This document shows, piece after piece, positions 11,883 to 24,289 of a stretch of 64,000 nucleotides of DNA. Position numbers and translations under genes: made by a program. Source of the DNA: Plantago ovata (taxonomy: Eukaryota > Streptophyta > Magnoliopsida > Lamiales > Plantaginaceae); contig CM051455.1 of assembly GCA_028274465.1 (NCBI GenBank), positions 134,760,096-134,824,095 of the forward strand, given 5' to 3'. Under the pieces are notes generated by a model, which saw nothing but the letters and a program-made list of their open reading frames with translations, did no database searches and was not told the DNA's origin. Within the stretch, counting starts at the first letter, position 1. Each line of letters opens with the position of its first letter.

Positions 11883-14800
11883 ATGGCTGTTGGTGTGATT
11901 ATTAGTGGGAATGGTGGTGATGATCAGAGTGCTGAATACAGTGGCAAGATCACTTGGTTTGTGTTGCTTTCTTCGATTGTTGCTGCAACTGGAGGATTAC
12001 TCTTTGGCTATGATACTGGAATCACAGGTAATATTGTTCAAAGTCAAACAATAAAGGTATTATTCCATTTTTAAACGTATTCCATAGACGTCTTTTATAT
12101 GTGCAGGGTTGCGTGTTCCCTTAAGTCATAAATCTTAATCGACTATCTTCTATTTTGGCAAAGATATGTACTCTAAGGTCCTTAGAATATTTAGTCGGTC
12201 AAATATGAATGCTGTATGGTTCTAAAATGATTTGAACCGCGCGTACCTTTGAAATAAAATCTCCGGTCGGGTCTTTTGGATTTGGGCACCGGTCGGGTCT
12301 TTGGATTTGGCTTTTTTTTATTGTTGTTACCTTTTGTGTTGGTGACTAGTATACTGATCATAGTATGTCCTTTCTAGATCTTGGTATTGATGTAGTGTGT
12401 TATTTTTATTTTATAGGTTGCATGTATTATGTCTACTTAATGAATTTTCCTTTATCAAAAACATCCGTTTGTCTTGTGAAGGTGGGGTAACTTCTATGGA
12501 AGATTTCCTAAGGAAATTCTTTCCATCAGTGTACAAAGAGATGAGTGAAGATACCAACATAAGCAATTACTGTAAATTCAACAGTCAATTGCTTACAGCC
12601 TTCACCTCTTCTCTATATGTGGCTGGACTGGTCGCTTCCTTTGTTGCTGCCCCGGTGACTAAAAATTTTGGGCGCAAGGTGTCAATTCTTATTGGTGGAC
12701 TTGCATTTTTTGCTGGTGCAGTGCTTGGGGGTGTATCATACAACATCTATATGCTTATCTTAGGCCGTCTCCTCCTAGGCGTAGGGATCGGCTTTTCTAA
12801 CCAGGTATGTCGAATATTGTCCATATTTCAAATTATAGTGAACTCTTAGAAATATTTCTTTACATTGCATCATTAATGTGTGTGATGTACTGCATTTCAC
12901 ATCGGTCAAAAGAAAAAAAAAGTAATGCATTTCGCATCGGTTAAGTAAAGAATAGTTATTTTCATATTATTGTTATCAAGCAAGATGTTTAGACTTTAGA
13001 TGTCCACAGAGGAGATTGCATATTTGGTCCATTGATTTAGCGAGGTTAGCATGCCGCGTATGCAGTCCATGGTTTGATTGTCATGGCTAGGCCCGACAAT
13101 TGGCTCGGATTGGACCAGTCCACAAGGGATCGAATCCATGTTGGATCCATTCCATTATCCATCGGTCCGGGCCTGATTTAGATTCTATCTGAAAAAGGTA
13201 GCAAGTAGTAAAAAAAAGGTGTGGGACCCAAATGGACCCGCCCCGATCCGACATGGTCCGGGGGCCTAGTCATGGCAAATATGGATCACAGTTTTGTAAA
13301 ATTTGGTAATGTTGGTTCAGTTTGTGTTGACTTAGCTTAGTCGGGATTTTTATGTACTCGTAGAAGTACATGTGATGCCACATCACTATTCAATTTTAAA
13401 GAAAGAACATTACTTCGAAAAAAGAAGAAAAATCACGCATATTTGATACATTTGACTTCGGAGATTAATTTTTTTCTACTATATATTACTTCTAATTTAC
13501 ACTCGGAAAAAAAAAATGTGTTTCATAAAAAGCGCCTTTAATAGCGGGAAACAGGGAATATTTGGTTTTCTTAAAAAATTGAATTTATTGAAATAATATG
13601 TTAATAGTGATGTGGCATCACATGTATTGGCACGGGAACATAAAAAATCCGACTAAACAAAGACGAAGCAAATCGGACCAACATTGCCAATTTTACAAAA
13701 TTGTGGTCCATATTTGTCATTACCACTAAACCATAAATTCCATACATTAACCTAGCTAAACTAATGGACAAAATTCTCCACTCGATTTCCAGGTTTGGGC
13801 ATGACCAGTGTTGGAAAATTGTATTGTTGTAGGGTACCATAGTGTCATGTACCTGGACAAAATTTTAACATATTCGAAAGTTTCAGGGTGCGGGTTGTGA
13901 AGCTTGACGTGTGCTCTTTGTAACCTTTATTCTTTATATAATAAATTTGTCGTTTCCACGTATCAAAATGGTCATTTTTGCAGGCAATACCATTGTACCT
14001 TTCGGAAATAGCACCTTACAAATACAGAGGCGCATTCAACACTGGATTTCAGATATGTGTTGGAACCGGAACACTAGTGTCGTCCATTGTGAACTATGGC
14101 ACCCAAAAGATTATTGGAGGTTGGGGTTGGAGACTTTCCCTTGCGCTGGCTGTAGTTCCAGCATCCATTCTTACTACAGGCTCCATGTTCCTTCCAGAGA
14201 CGCCTAGTAGTCTTATACAACACGGTAAGGATTCCCAGAAAGTTAAGAAACTGCTACAGAGGATCCGAGGGACTGATGATGTCGGAAAGGAGCTAGTAGA
14301 TCTCATAGCAGCAGGTGAGAAAACCATCAAAAACCCATTAAAGACTATTTTACTAAGGAAATATAGGCCTCAACTAGTGATGGCCTTAGCAATTCCGCTC
14401 TTCCAACAATTGACTGGGATAAATATGGTGGTATTCTACGCTCCAATACTTTTTCGAACAATTGGTGTTGGTGAGAGCGCGTCACTTTTGTGTGCAGTGG
14501 TTATCGGTCTAGTTGGCATGAGCACGACCATTTTGTCTTTGTTCATAGTGGATAAGGTAGGTCGAAGGATCTTATTTCAAATAGGAGGTACTCAGATGCT
14601 TATAACACAAGTAATTATAGGAGGCATCATGGAAACCAAATTAAATGATCATGGAGGATTGAGCAAAACATTTAGCATAGCAGTTCTTGCATTGATATGC
14701 TTATACGTTGCTGGTTTCGGGTTATCTTGGGGACCACTAGGTTGGTTGGTTCCGAGTGAGATTTTTCCATTGGAAATAAGGTCCGCGGCGCAAAGTATAA

Positions 14801-15129
14801 ATGTTGCAGTTGGTTTCCTCACTACATTTGTTGTGGCTCAGACTTTTCTTGCTATGCTATGCGCTTTTAAGTCTGCTCTTTTCTTCTTCTTTGGAGGGTG
14901 GGTAGTACTTATGACAGTGTTCGTGTTCGTCTTACTACCGGAGACTAAAGACGTGCCGCTTGAAAAGATGGATAGGATCTGGAGAGAGCATTGGTTTTGG
15001 CATAAATATGTTGATGAAATTGAAGATGATGAATATGTTGAGGAAGAGGGAGTTGACGATTTAGTTTTTGTAGGGAACCAACATAACGGGCCTAATTGGT
15101 ACGCACCAGACGGGCACAGAGCTTCTTGA
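11883..15129 (+). CDS. sugar transport protein (STP), hexose/H+ symporter, three exons
   Basis: Exons 11883-12027, 12482-12804 and 13984-15129 join in phase (G/GT and CAG/GCA borders) to 537 residues. It is a twelve-helix major-facilitator monosaccharide/H+ symporter of the plasma membrane. Visible signatures are LLFGYDTGITGGVTSM after helix 1, the lid segment with its cysteine (ISNYCKFNSQLL), GRLLLGVGIGF with NQAIPLYLSE, PETPSSLIQ in the loop, [27 protein letters not shown], the second lid cysteine in AMLCAFK and PETKDVPLEKM. Start: MAVGV is the STP-typical N-terminus, so I prefer 11883 over the upstream ATG at 11805. The C-terminal tail is acidic and longer than usual (family about 510-520 residues). 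Intron 2 (12805-13983) is inflated by transposons. Confidence 0.92.
13011..13790. mobile_element. foldback (long-inverted-repeat) element in STP intron 2
   Basis: The arm 13011-13395, minus the nested insertion at 13088-13276, is the reverse complement of about 13602-13790. Matching blocks include TGTCCATTAGTTTAGC against TGGTCCATTGATTTAGC, GGCAATGTTGGTCC against GGTAATGTTGGTTC, and ACATGTGATGCCACATCACT, which is identical in both arms. Identity is roughly 80-85 percent by eye. About 200 bp of unrelated AT-rich sequence forms the loop. Length and long arms suggest a Mutator-like or foldback MITE. I could not define a target duplication. Confidence 0.75.
13080..13276. mobile_element. 181-bp hAT-type MITE with 8-bp target duplication
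   Basis: GTCATGGC occurs at 13080-13087 and 13269-13276. The insert between (13088-13268) begins TAGGCCCGAC and ends GGGGGCCTA, so the termini are inverted (TAGGCC). Eight-base duplications and short TAGG-type termini are hAT features. The body is rich in GGATCC/GGTCCGG-like words. It interrupts the left arm of the foldback element, so it arrived later. Confidence 0.82.
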
Positions 15130-15150
15130 TTCGTAGGAGAATATCTTGGG

Positions 15151-15156
15151 AATAAA
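15151..15156 (+). terminator. poly(A) signal of the first STP gene
   Basis: AATAAA lies 22 bases after the stop codon. This is unusually close, and other near-matches occur further down, so use is uncertain. Confidence 0.35.
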
Positions 15157-16900
15157 TTGGAATATCATTCCGTGGAGATACCTCTTGCTTCTCCATTTTC
15201 TCTTCTCAATGAACTTGGCTTATGAGTCTGTATTTTTTATATTCAGTTTGCCATAAGATTTATAATTTCTTTTTCTGTCTTTTTAAGTAAATGAAGACCT
15301 TATACCTTTTTCGATATATTCTCTGAAGTTGATTGTTGAACTTTGAATTGCCGATTTGCCATTGAAAAACATCGTTGCCGTACCATTACCAAATTGTAGT
15401 ACCGCCAAAAGGGATGATTGTACCGATTAAAAACCACTTCTTAGTCGTTCACTATTTTGAGCCAAAATAGTTGTTGTATGTAACCATCAAGGATTAGAAA
15501 TCCTAGCTAGTTTGTTAATTTGTGAATTGTGATTATGATATAATCAGGAGATTTCGCCAATTTCCTTTGTACTTATACCGAATGCTCTGGTGATCCAAGT
15601 GTCTCTTTCCCCATCCAATGGGTGCCAAAATCCTCAATTATTTCGTCTAACTCTTCCTTGCTTTTTGTGTTTCAAAAAAAAAGAGCATAAATCTACCATA
15701 AAATAAGCTGAGTTAACCAAAACAAATGAAGAGTAGACATCATTTTTCAATATTATTATCTATTGCAACTAAATATTTTCAATGATAAATATAGTTACGA
15801 ATTATTCAATTAAACATATATACTGACTCAATATTGGATCGAAATTAACCTAATGTTGAATCCAATGTGGTATTAATTCGGATCTGGACCTGGACCCAAA
15901 ACCATTTTGGATCCACAAATTGAGTCACATTGGATCCAAATTATTTCTAATCCGAATCAGTTGTAAGTTGTTTCAAATTCGATTCAAAACCTAAAAGTGA
16001 CAACCCTAGGTACGTATTCATGCCATACTAGTTTGAGAACATTTATCAGAGTTGTAAGTTCGATCTTGCTCATGGAAGCGAATGTAATCAATTTGGCAAA
16101 ATTCCAAATCTATTCACCGTGGAGTCTCAGAGAAACTCCCCCAATTCCTACGGAGGTACCTTGATGCTAGTGCTAGTCATGATTCTCTACATAGTCGGGA
16201 AAACAAACTCCAAGGCTTCGTACGTTCTCTTATATGCATAAAATTTGTCCACTGTAATTTTAGATAAGATATGAAATTTAATCCTAAAAAGTAGTTGATG
16301 TCAAGTTTAGAAATTATAAACTTGATTCTTAACGAGTAGTTTTCCAGACACAAGAGTGAGGATTATTGAACTACAATTATGAACCTCGGAACTTCACTAT
16401 TAAATATGAGATCTCATGACCTGAGAGTGATGTGTTCTTAAAATATTGACAAATACAAATTTAATTCTAATTAATACAAGCCTTTTAATAAAGTTAACTT
16501 ATAGTAATTATAATGATGTTTAAAATGATTTAATAAACTTGTTCTCGTCATTATTTATTGTAATAATATCCACGAATTTCTTTTTTCCAAAATAATATAC
16601 GAGTACAAGCCTAATTAATGTATACTAGTATCTCACAATTTTGTGAATTTAAAAGAAAAACATAAAATCACAAAATAAATATTGTTTGAATGAATTGGTA
16701 AAGACTAAAGAGGCGGAAAGCGGTTATATCCGTTGAGACCGTCTTCAACTAGGGTCATGCTCACGTGGTGCCGCAGTCCACACTGGACCACTACGCGTCC
16801 ATTTCTCATTGGCTACTTCCAAAGTCACTCTTTTTCAACCAATTAAATAATAGTAATCTCCAACTCAAAAGTAATTAATGAATTTGACTTTTCTCTTTCA
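15157..16900. other. intergenic between STP and RhoGAP genes
   Basis: No gene seen. Positions about 15830-16010 contain a decayed hAT-like MITE: GGATCC/GGATCTGGACC words and an end GTGACAACCCTAGGT whose complement starts TAGGGTTGTCAC. The rest is AT-rich. From about 16700 on, composition becomes more mixed (GTCTTCAACTAGGGTCATGC, CACGTGG), consistent with the RhoGAP promoter. Confidence 0.45.
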
Positions 16901-16929
16901 GATATTTTTCTAATTTCGCATTTTTTTCT

Positions 16930-17460
16930 CCGCTCTTTGGACTCTCTCATTTGCCACTCTGTGGGAAGCTTCAAGTCTCGAATCTCGATCAGCTTAAAGG
17001 TATGAAACTGAAACCCTAGCTCGATCCATTATTCGTTGTTATGGAAATTTGATTCAGTCCTTTTGATTCGTTGTGTTTGATTGATTGGTCGCTTTGATGA
17101 ATGATTTAAGCTGAGAGGTTTTGGAATGTTCTGAATTCTTCATCTGTAGTTTGGAATTTGGAGAGATTTACTTTTTCAATGGATCGATTTTTGGATTTGG
17201 AGTGATTTGCGATTATGCTGATAGAGTTTTGCTGATTTATGGTTTTTTTTTTTTTATGGTGAATGTGATTAAAAGGAAAAAAATAGGGCTAGATTTGCTT
17301 TTTAGCTTGTTGTTTAACTAGGTTTAGTTTTTTGAAGTGTTGTTGTTAAAGGATTTTGTTGGTACAATTTGGTGAAGCTTACTGATTCTGTTTGTTATGG
17401 TATGAAGAAGGGGATATAGTATATTTGGGGAGGTCTTGTTGATAGCTGAGGGCACATCAA
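16930..17460 (+). promoter_or_regulatory. 5' leader with probable 5'-UTR intron of the RhoGAP-like gene
   Basis: A pyrimidine-rich leader (CTCTCATTTGCCACTCTG) ends in AGCTTAAAG/GTATGAAA at 16999/17000, a good donor. The following T-rich DNA reaches acceptor-like AGs at about 17447-17451 (GATAGCTGAG) just before the ATG at 17461. This fits an intron in the 5' leader. No upstream ORF of note. Confidence 0.5.
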
Positions 17461-20400
17461 ATGCCGTCGGCCGTTTCACCGCAGTGGCAAGACAAGGCTA
17501 GTGAATTTATTCAAACCTCAGGTACTTTTGATGGAATTCGAGTTTTGTTGTCTACTGTTATCTGTGTGCTTAGTTGTTTTTTTTTTTTTTTTTTTTTAAT
17601 TAATTTTATTATTATTTATTTAAATCTTATTGGTGTTGTTGTGTTGGTTGGATGGATAGGTGTGAAACTTAAAGAAGCAGGGCAATCTGCTGGAACTTTG
17701 TTTGGGGAGGTTGCCAAGGATGCTAAAGGAAATGTCTCTGAGGTAGCTGAGAAAGTTGGCTCAGCAGTCAAAAGCCGCTGGGCTATCTTCCAGCAGCCAG
17801 CTGCTAGACATGCAATGCAAGAACGTCTTATTTCTGCAGCTGCTACGACCACAATGTTTCTGAGGAGGGGATTGTCGGAGACAAAGGAGAAGGTGGTTGT
17901 TGGAAAGACAAAAGTTGAAGAGGTAATGCTGAAAGAGCACTTCTTTTCAAGAATTTTATTGGTCAGAGCAATGTGTTAATAAGTTATTGAAATTAATTAG
18001 TTTACTGCGTAATGCACCAAGCTGATGATCGGAAGTCTTTACATGGCTATATCTGTGTCAAGGACACGAGTTTCAGTATAGAAGTTCTGCCCGTAACATG
18101 GTAATATCGATGTAATGGTTAATTAATTATTAACTGTAAGTTATGTAATATCAACCCTACTTGATAAGCTATTGTCTAGCTAACTTTACTAATCAACCTG
18201 TTCATTTTTAGATTGCAAATTGAGATTCTTGCCGCAAAAATGTTGCATTTGCAGTTATTAACTTATTATTTTCTCCAGGAAACACTTACCTAGATCAGGT
18301 CTATGAGTTTTCATTGACCTTTGTGGTTAATTATGCACCACATCATCATTTTTATGCCTGGCCCACAATTACTTGTGTTTTTTGGATCATTTTAGCCACA
18401 AGGTCTATGAAATTAGTACAGTACCAGTCTATTTCAATATTTCCCGATCTTGCTTCAACTTATGGCATCTGCATGTGGTTGCTTCACCAAAAGGCGTCTG
18501 AGTTATCTTACTATCGTAGTTTTTTTATGTTAAAGACCATTGCATATGAGCTGTTTGCAATGTTTTCCTTCTGATAGCCATGCAAAAGCAATTAATATAA
18601 CTAAATCTACGTTGCAACCATGTCGCTTGAAGTCAACCATTAAATATTCTTTATTAGGGATCTAACACATGGCAGTGAAGTACCCAATTAATTATAAGGT
18701 CATACGTGGATGCCCCATTTGAATCCAACTTGCCACATATGATTAAGCATAGGTTAGAGGTCTTTATGGAGGTTGAATGGATTTAAGTTATGACTGTATT
18801 AAGGATTGTCAACATTACTCGTTTGAAATAAATACCTAACTAAAGGGATGATTCCTCTCAGCTGGATATATTTGTGATCGATGCCATTAATGGCTGTTTA
18901 GCTTTCTTGGTAGACGTGGTTTTCCTGATTTCTCATTCATTTGTAGACATGCATGGTTAAAAAATAGTTTTATGTGGGATGTCCATGTATGATGCACAAC
19001 ATGCTTGTGACTTTTGCATGACACGGCTTATTTTTGGATCCGGTAGGCTCTTTAATTGAGATCTGGATTCCCTACTATTAAACTTTCTGGTGGACTTTTC
19101 GACCCTATATCCATGCATTGACCTTTGATAGATCCTCCTTCCCTGTCTTGCACATGATTGTACTATTATATCGCTATGGACCTTTCCCGTCTATTCTTAG
19201 TAAATTGTATTTGTTCATTCTAACGCCTAGAAATATGGTAATGTTTTAGGAGGTCTTCTACAAATGACCTTGAAACCTCTTATCTGAAGTTGTGGATGAT
19301 CCAATATGTAACAAATGGTTGTGGAATATTGAATGCTATAGATAGAAAATATCATTTAAATCTTCTACATTATATACTAACAAAAGGATAATGCGATTAC
19401 TCGGAAGTTACTAAAGATTTTCATGCAAATAGTATGGAAAAAAAAAGGACAAGAATTTTTCTCACTCGGTTTAAGTAGCAAGGACTCCATTTCCTTTGTA
19501 TCCATATCAATATATCAATACATAGATATTTCATACGTGTTGGACTGGATACCATTTAATCTAGCCATTCGAGGTTTGGTGATAGACGGCTTAGGATAAC
19601 AAATCTTCTCTTGGAACATTATCTACCCTGTCAAATGCTTGATGAAGGAAATGAAGATGGCTACGTACAGGGCTTCACCGGTCTCTTAAATTCTGGGTGG
19701 GATATATAGAGTTTTTTCGTTCAGTTAGAGAATCTGTGTTAAGATTCTAATTTATTGTCATCTTAGGGATTCATTTGCACAACATAGTCACTGATGCCAT
19801 TTGAGACCGACAGTCGACAGATCTGTTTATATTTTACCACAATCATGGTTAACTTGTAAATTTTATACATGATGTGTATATAAGTTTCTGTTTTTATATG
19901 GATGTATGCATGTGATTCTTTTTCTGCTTGAACAAAGTATCTCAATGTTAAGATAGACACATAAACATTGCAGGATCATAACACCCAACATTTGTTTTCT
20001 ATTAATTCATGTCGGATTGAGCATTTTGGTCATTCTGCTACGGAAATATCTCACATTACACAGGTGTATATCCTTCAATTAGAGGAATAAATCATACTAA
20101 TGTTTGATCTTATTATAGGTAGCCAAGGTCACTGCACAGAAAAGCAAGACGATCCTGACTGATATTGAGCGATGGCAAAAGGTTGGTGGTTTTTAAAACT
20201 CTTATTGTTCACTAATTTGTGCTCTCGGAAATTTACTAACTACTTTTGTTTTTCTCAATGTCTGCAGGGAGTGGCTAGCACTGATGGTATGTTCTCAATT
20301 AGGTTCTCTTGCTAATGAGTTTTTTTGTTCCATCTTTACCACTGATTTCTTAATTAAGTTCAATGAATCAGTGATTTTCCTGTTCTGTTTTTCGTTGTAT

Positions 20401-22390
20401 CTTTTGCATGAGGAGTTTACGTCTACATGGTGAAAAAAAAACTTTTTGTTGAATTACCAAAAGTTGACCTTACATTTTCTAGTTTTGGAACCAATTTTGT
20501 GTCTTTTAGAAACTATTTCCACTTTGTCAATATACAATATGTTATGCTGTGTAAGAGTTTCCTTTTTGACATTGACATCAGTTTTCGGAGTCCCAATTGA
20601 GGTAACTGTCCCGCGACAGAAGTCCAGCACTCCAATTCCAACTATATTAATGAAATGTGCTGATTCTCTCATATTATCAGGTGATCTCTTGAAAATATAG
20701 ATGATGACTTGACTCTGTAAACTGGTCATCATGCTAATGGCTTTCTTTCTTGGTATAGGATTAAATACCCAGGAGCTGTTCAAGGCCCAAGGTGACAAAA
20801 GGGTTCTTCGGCAGTTGGTATCCTTGTACAATCATGGTAACAGCATAAGAATTCAATCTGAATTGTTTTATATAATCAGCCCCATCTCTTTATTGATGTC
20901 TGTTGTTTTTGGTGTATCCAGATCCAAACGCGTCACTGCCTGATGGTACTAATCCAGTTGATGTTGCGGCACTTATGAAGTGTTATATTGCAAGCCTTCC
21001 TGAGCCATTGGTCACCTTTGAGCTGTATAATGATATCAGAAATGCTCAATCCAGTTTACATGCAGTGAGAAACGTACTCAAGAAGCTTCCTACAGTTAAT
21101 TACATGACACTTGAACTAGTTACTGCAGTTCTCCTTCGTGTCAGCCAGAAGTCTCTTCTCAACAAGGTAAGCAACCATTTTGGTTATAAACTTATAATGT
21201 GGAAGTGCCAAATCATTCTTGGAAGTACAGTTTGGTACTTGAGTTCAAAAAACATAATAAGTTATAAAATGCAACCAAGCAATTGCATTAAGTGAATACA
21301 GATTGGTGTTTTGCATGCTTCATAATACCTACAGGTTATTTTTCTTGGTGAGCATGCTCATTTTTGTTTTTTCAAACTTCTACAGATGGATGCTCGAAGC
21401 CTTGCCATGGAAATGGCTCCTATCATTATGTGGCAGAAAGGCCAGGAGCCAGAGTACTACAAACAGTTCTGGAATAATTCTACGAAACTTGATTCTAAGT
21501 CAACCATGGATTCTATTTCCAACCAAAGTAGTCTAGATGTGCTCTCAGGTGATTTTACAGTTTTAAATTATTTCCAGCAAATACCCCATGCTTGTGTTCT
21601 TTTGTTTTTTTGGTTAATGCAGAAAAATTAACTAATCGCCAGGTCGTATGAAGAGATTTAACTGAGCAACGAGAACTGCCTCTGAATTAATGATTATTAG
21701 TGTCTTGGGCATTTGTAATAATGCATCTACTAAAGATTAGTATGTCAGAGTTACACACAAAAGTCTATATTTCTGTTTGCAACACTGAACAGACTTATTA
21801 TAGTTAAAATGTTGCAGCAATCTTTCTTGCTTTGAAAGCCTCAATCACACATGCAAATTTTAGGCTGCTTAGAATAAAGTGTAGATGGCTGGCCTTTTCT
21901 TCTGTGATCTCCCCTTACCATGTATACACAAGCGTTTTAATATGATGGCCTCTATATAGGCGTTAAAATTACCTGTAAGCTCAAAGTTCGGGCAAGCTGC
22001 AAGACTCCAATTAAAAGTATATGACTAAATATGTGACATTATGCAGTCCATTGTCTTTTCTTATACAATAATCAATTTGTTTCATGATATGCCTTTGCTT
22101 CTTAAATGAAATGGGAGTGTTTCAAAAACCTTAGCTTGGTTGTTTTGTATTGTTATGCCATGTGTCTGTGCATCTGCATTATTTACTGTTCTCACTGATT
22201 GGATCACAGGGTTTATGAACCTCATGCACAATTATTGAATTTTGCAGATGATGGTGACAGTCTAGATGCTTCGTCCTCCATTCCCCTTGATGATGGGACG
22301 CCAGTAGACTTTCCAACAATCGAAGTTATTTTGTGCTTGATTGAGCATCATAACGCAATTTTCACTGATGCAAATGAAACTGTCTGGTGA
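17461..22390 (+). CDS. RhoGAP-domain protein, nine exons, with lysine at the arginine-finger position
   Basis: Exons 17461-17521, 17660-17922, 20119-20181, 20268-20286, 20582-20680, 20759-20836, 20922-21166, 21386-21548 and 22248-22390 join in phase to 377 residues. The N-terminal 130 residues form an Ala/Lys/Glu-rich amphipathic region (VKLKEAGQSAGTLFGEVAKD). The RhoGAP domain starts near residue 137 (FGVPIEVTV), with IPTILMKCADSLILSG, LMKCYIASLPEPLVTFELY and SLLNKMDARSLAMEMAPII typical of the fold. RhoGAPs speed GTP hydrolysis on Rho/ROP GTPases. The canonical finger GIFRxxG is here ELFKAQG: residue 177 is lysine. This resembles the plant small RhoGAP family represented by At5g61530 (from memory). 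Intron 2 is 2.2 kb with nothing recognisable inside. Convergent with the F-box gene downstream. Confidence 0.9.
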
Positions 22391-22454
22391 TTGTAGTTAT
22401 TTAGCAGTGGCACATCCCTTATACTGCACAGATTCTTTACACCGGTCTATGATC

Positions 22455-22460
22455 AATAAA
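22455..22460 (+). terminator. poly(A) signal of the RhoGAP gene
   Basis: AATAAA, 65 bases after the stop codon, followed by T/G-rich DNA. Plausible plant near-upstream element. Confidence 0.5.
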
Positions 22461-22884
22461 CAGTCATAAAGTTTGGTCTGCCTGTGTTTCTCCTGTAATC
22501 AAACGCCGCTGGTGTTATTTTTTGTAAATAGATTCTTAGGTTAGTTGCCCAAGCGACGCCAACTAGTTTTACTGTTACTTTCTGCTGAAAGAAATAGATG
22601 CTGTCATGCAAAACTTTTAGTGTAATATTTCCCGATTTGGTATTTGAACAAGCGAGTCTTTTGTATTAAGTTGTCGAGAATTGTTTCGTTTGCGAGCAAG
22701 TATTAATAGCAGGTTTTTATAAGTTGTTATTTCTAGGACGTGTGCAACAAGATGATACTTTGCATTTAATGACAAGATGAATGCGAACCTCAACTGATCT
22801 TAAAGTTTACAAGAATGCGATATATGATTAGTTCAGAACTCGAAGAAGATTTTAAGGTAAGAAAAAGCATACATCTTTTAAGGC

Positions 22885-24039
22885 TCAGTACGTCGGACGA
22901 AGAGTACTGGAAAATGGAATTATACGGACATTGTACTCTCCACATTCATGGCCGCACACTTCTTCTACAAACTCATGATCTGCACTGCCCCATTGATTCT
23001 GAAGATCATAACGGTAGACTATGTTTTCCATGGCGAACAACAGGAATCTTCCATTCACTATACTAAATTCTTTGATCATGAAATCACCAGTAAATTCCTT
23101 ATCAATGTGCATCTTTAATATCTGAGTCCATTCTGTTCCATTGTGATCTGATGATAATAGTATCCAAACCGTGAACACATTCCTTAACAATTTGACCAGA
23201 CAGATCGATTTGTTATACTCCTCGTCTCTTGGACTTCCCCATCTGAAAATCCTTAACGTGGATCCATGAACTTCTGGTTTTGCATTCTCTGGAATTGTCA
23301 AGAAACTCGAGCTGATTTTGCTACCTTTGATCTCGCATGTGACAATATATGGCCAATACCATCTTCCTCCACTATAATAGTCGCCAGTGTCAGTTATTAT
23401 GTACAGAACACCGTTCGAGAAAACATAGTTGTCCCCCCAACCAAGACATCTACCTCCTGCTTCAAATCTATCGCAATCTCTCCAGATGTTCTGATCGGGC
23501 GAGTAAATCTTAAAACTGTAGGGACCGTTCCAAGAATCGGGATGAATAAGTGTCATTAGCATGTATTCGTCTTTTTCACATGTGAAAAATATGTTGAAGT
23601 TCCTGTTACCGGATATAGCTTCTTCAGGAATGGTTATCGGATGAGAACATGACCTTCTTGTTGGATTGACCAACAACAATCGTTCTTGTTTCCATATCAG
23701 CGTCTGGCAGCACAAGATTCCATTGCTCGATGCTAAGATTCTTGTTTGATCGAGTAGGAAATCTAGGGAATCAGTTGGTAAGCTGGGGCCACTATCTCCT
23801 TTATACAACGGATATGCTTCCAGCTTTAGGTTCCTGAAACCCGGATACATGAATGGCTCGATGAGGAGGTCCGTATCGCCCTCTACAGTTAGCATGTTGT
23901 TGGCTTGCTTTCGCATAAAGAATTCCTCAGACAAATAGTCACGGATGGTTGTGCAGGTAGGAGAGATTTTGAATAAAAACTTGGCTGGTAGCTTAGAAAA
24001 AATCTCAAGTAGTTCTCCGTTGAAAGCCATTGAAGACAT
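22885..24039 (-). CDS. F-box protein with F-box-associated beta-propeller-like region
   Basis: A single-exon frame of 384 residues. The N-terminus (residues 5-50, ELLEIFSKLPAKFLFKISPT, then RDYLSEEFF) matches a degenerate F-box, the SKP1-binding motif of SCF ubiquitin ligases. The body has the repeated hydrophobic/aromatic pattern of F-box-associated domains (ILASSNGILCCQ, LLLVNPTRRSC, FKIYSPDQNIWRDC, NGVLYIITD, FLTIPENAK). Function would be substrate recognition; the target is unknown. Start at the first of two close ATGs (MSSMAF). The gene ends 495 bp from the convergent RhoGAP stop. No introns or breaks. Confidence 0.82.
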   Translation of the reverse strand: MSSMAFNGELLEIFSKLPAKFLFKISPTCTTIRDYLSEEFFMRKQANNMLTVEGDTDLLIEPFMYPGFRNLKLEAYPLYKGDSGPSLPTDSLDFLLDQTRILASSNGILCCQTLIWKQERLLLVNPTRRSCSHPITIPEEAISGNRNFNIFFTCEKDEYMLMTLIHPDSWNGPYSFKIYSPDQNIWRDCDRFEAGGRCLGWGDNYVFSNGVLYIITDTGDYYSGGRWYWPYIVTCEIKGSKISSSFLTIPENAKPEVHGSTLRIFRWGSPRDEEYNKSICLVKLLRNVFTVWILLSSDHNGTEWTQILKMHIDKEFTGDFMIKEFSIVNGRFLLFAMENIVYRYDLQNQWGSADHEFVEEVCGHECGEYNVRIIPFSSTLRPTY

Positions 24040-24289
24040 AATTAATTGGGCTTGTTAGTTTTGATAAACGCTTATGTACGTACATACATATTGCTCCTAC
24101 TTATAAGATACAGAACCAAGTAGACTCGAATTATATTAGGAAAGGGAGTAACCGTTCCAGTGAATTTGGGATGATGGATTTGAGCCCTTTCAAACAAATG
24201 GGCTATTGGAAGGATTTGTGTGTAGCAAATCTCTTCCATAGTTGTTTGGTTTGAGGGATTTGAAATAGAGATTTTGAGGGATTTGAAAC

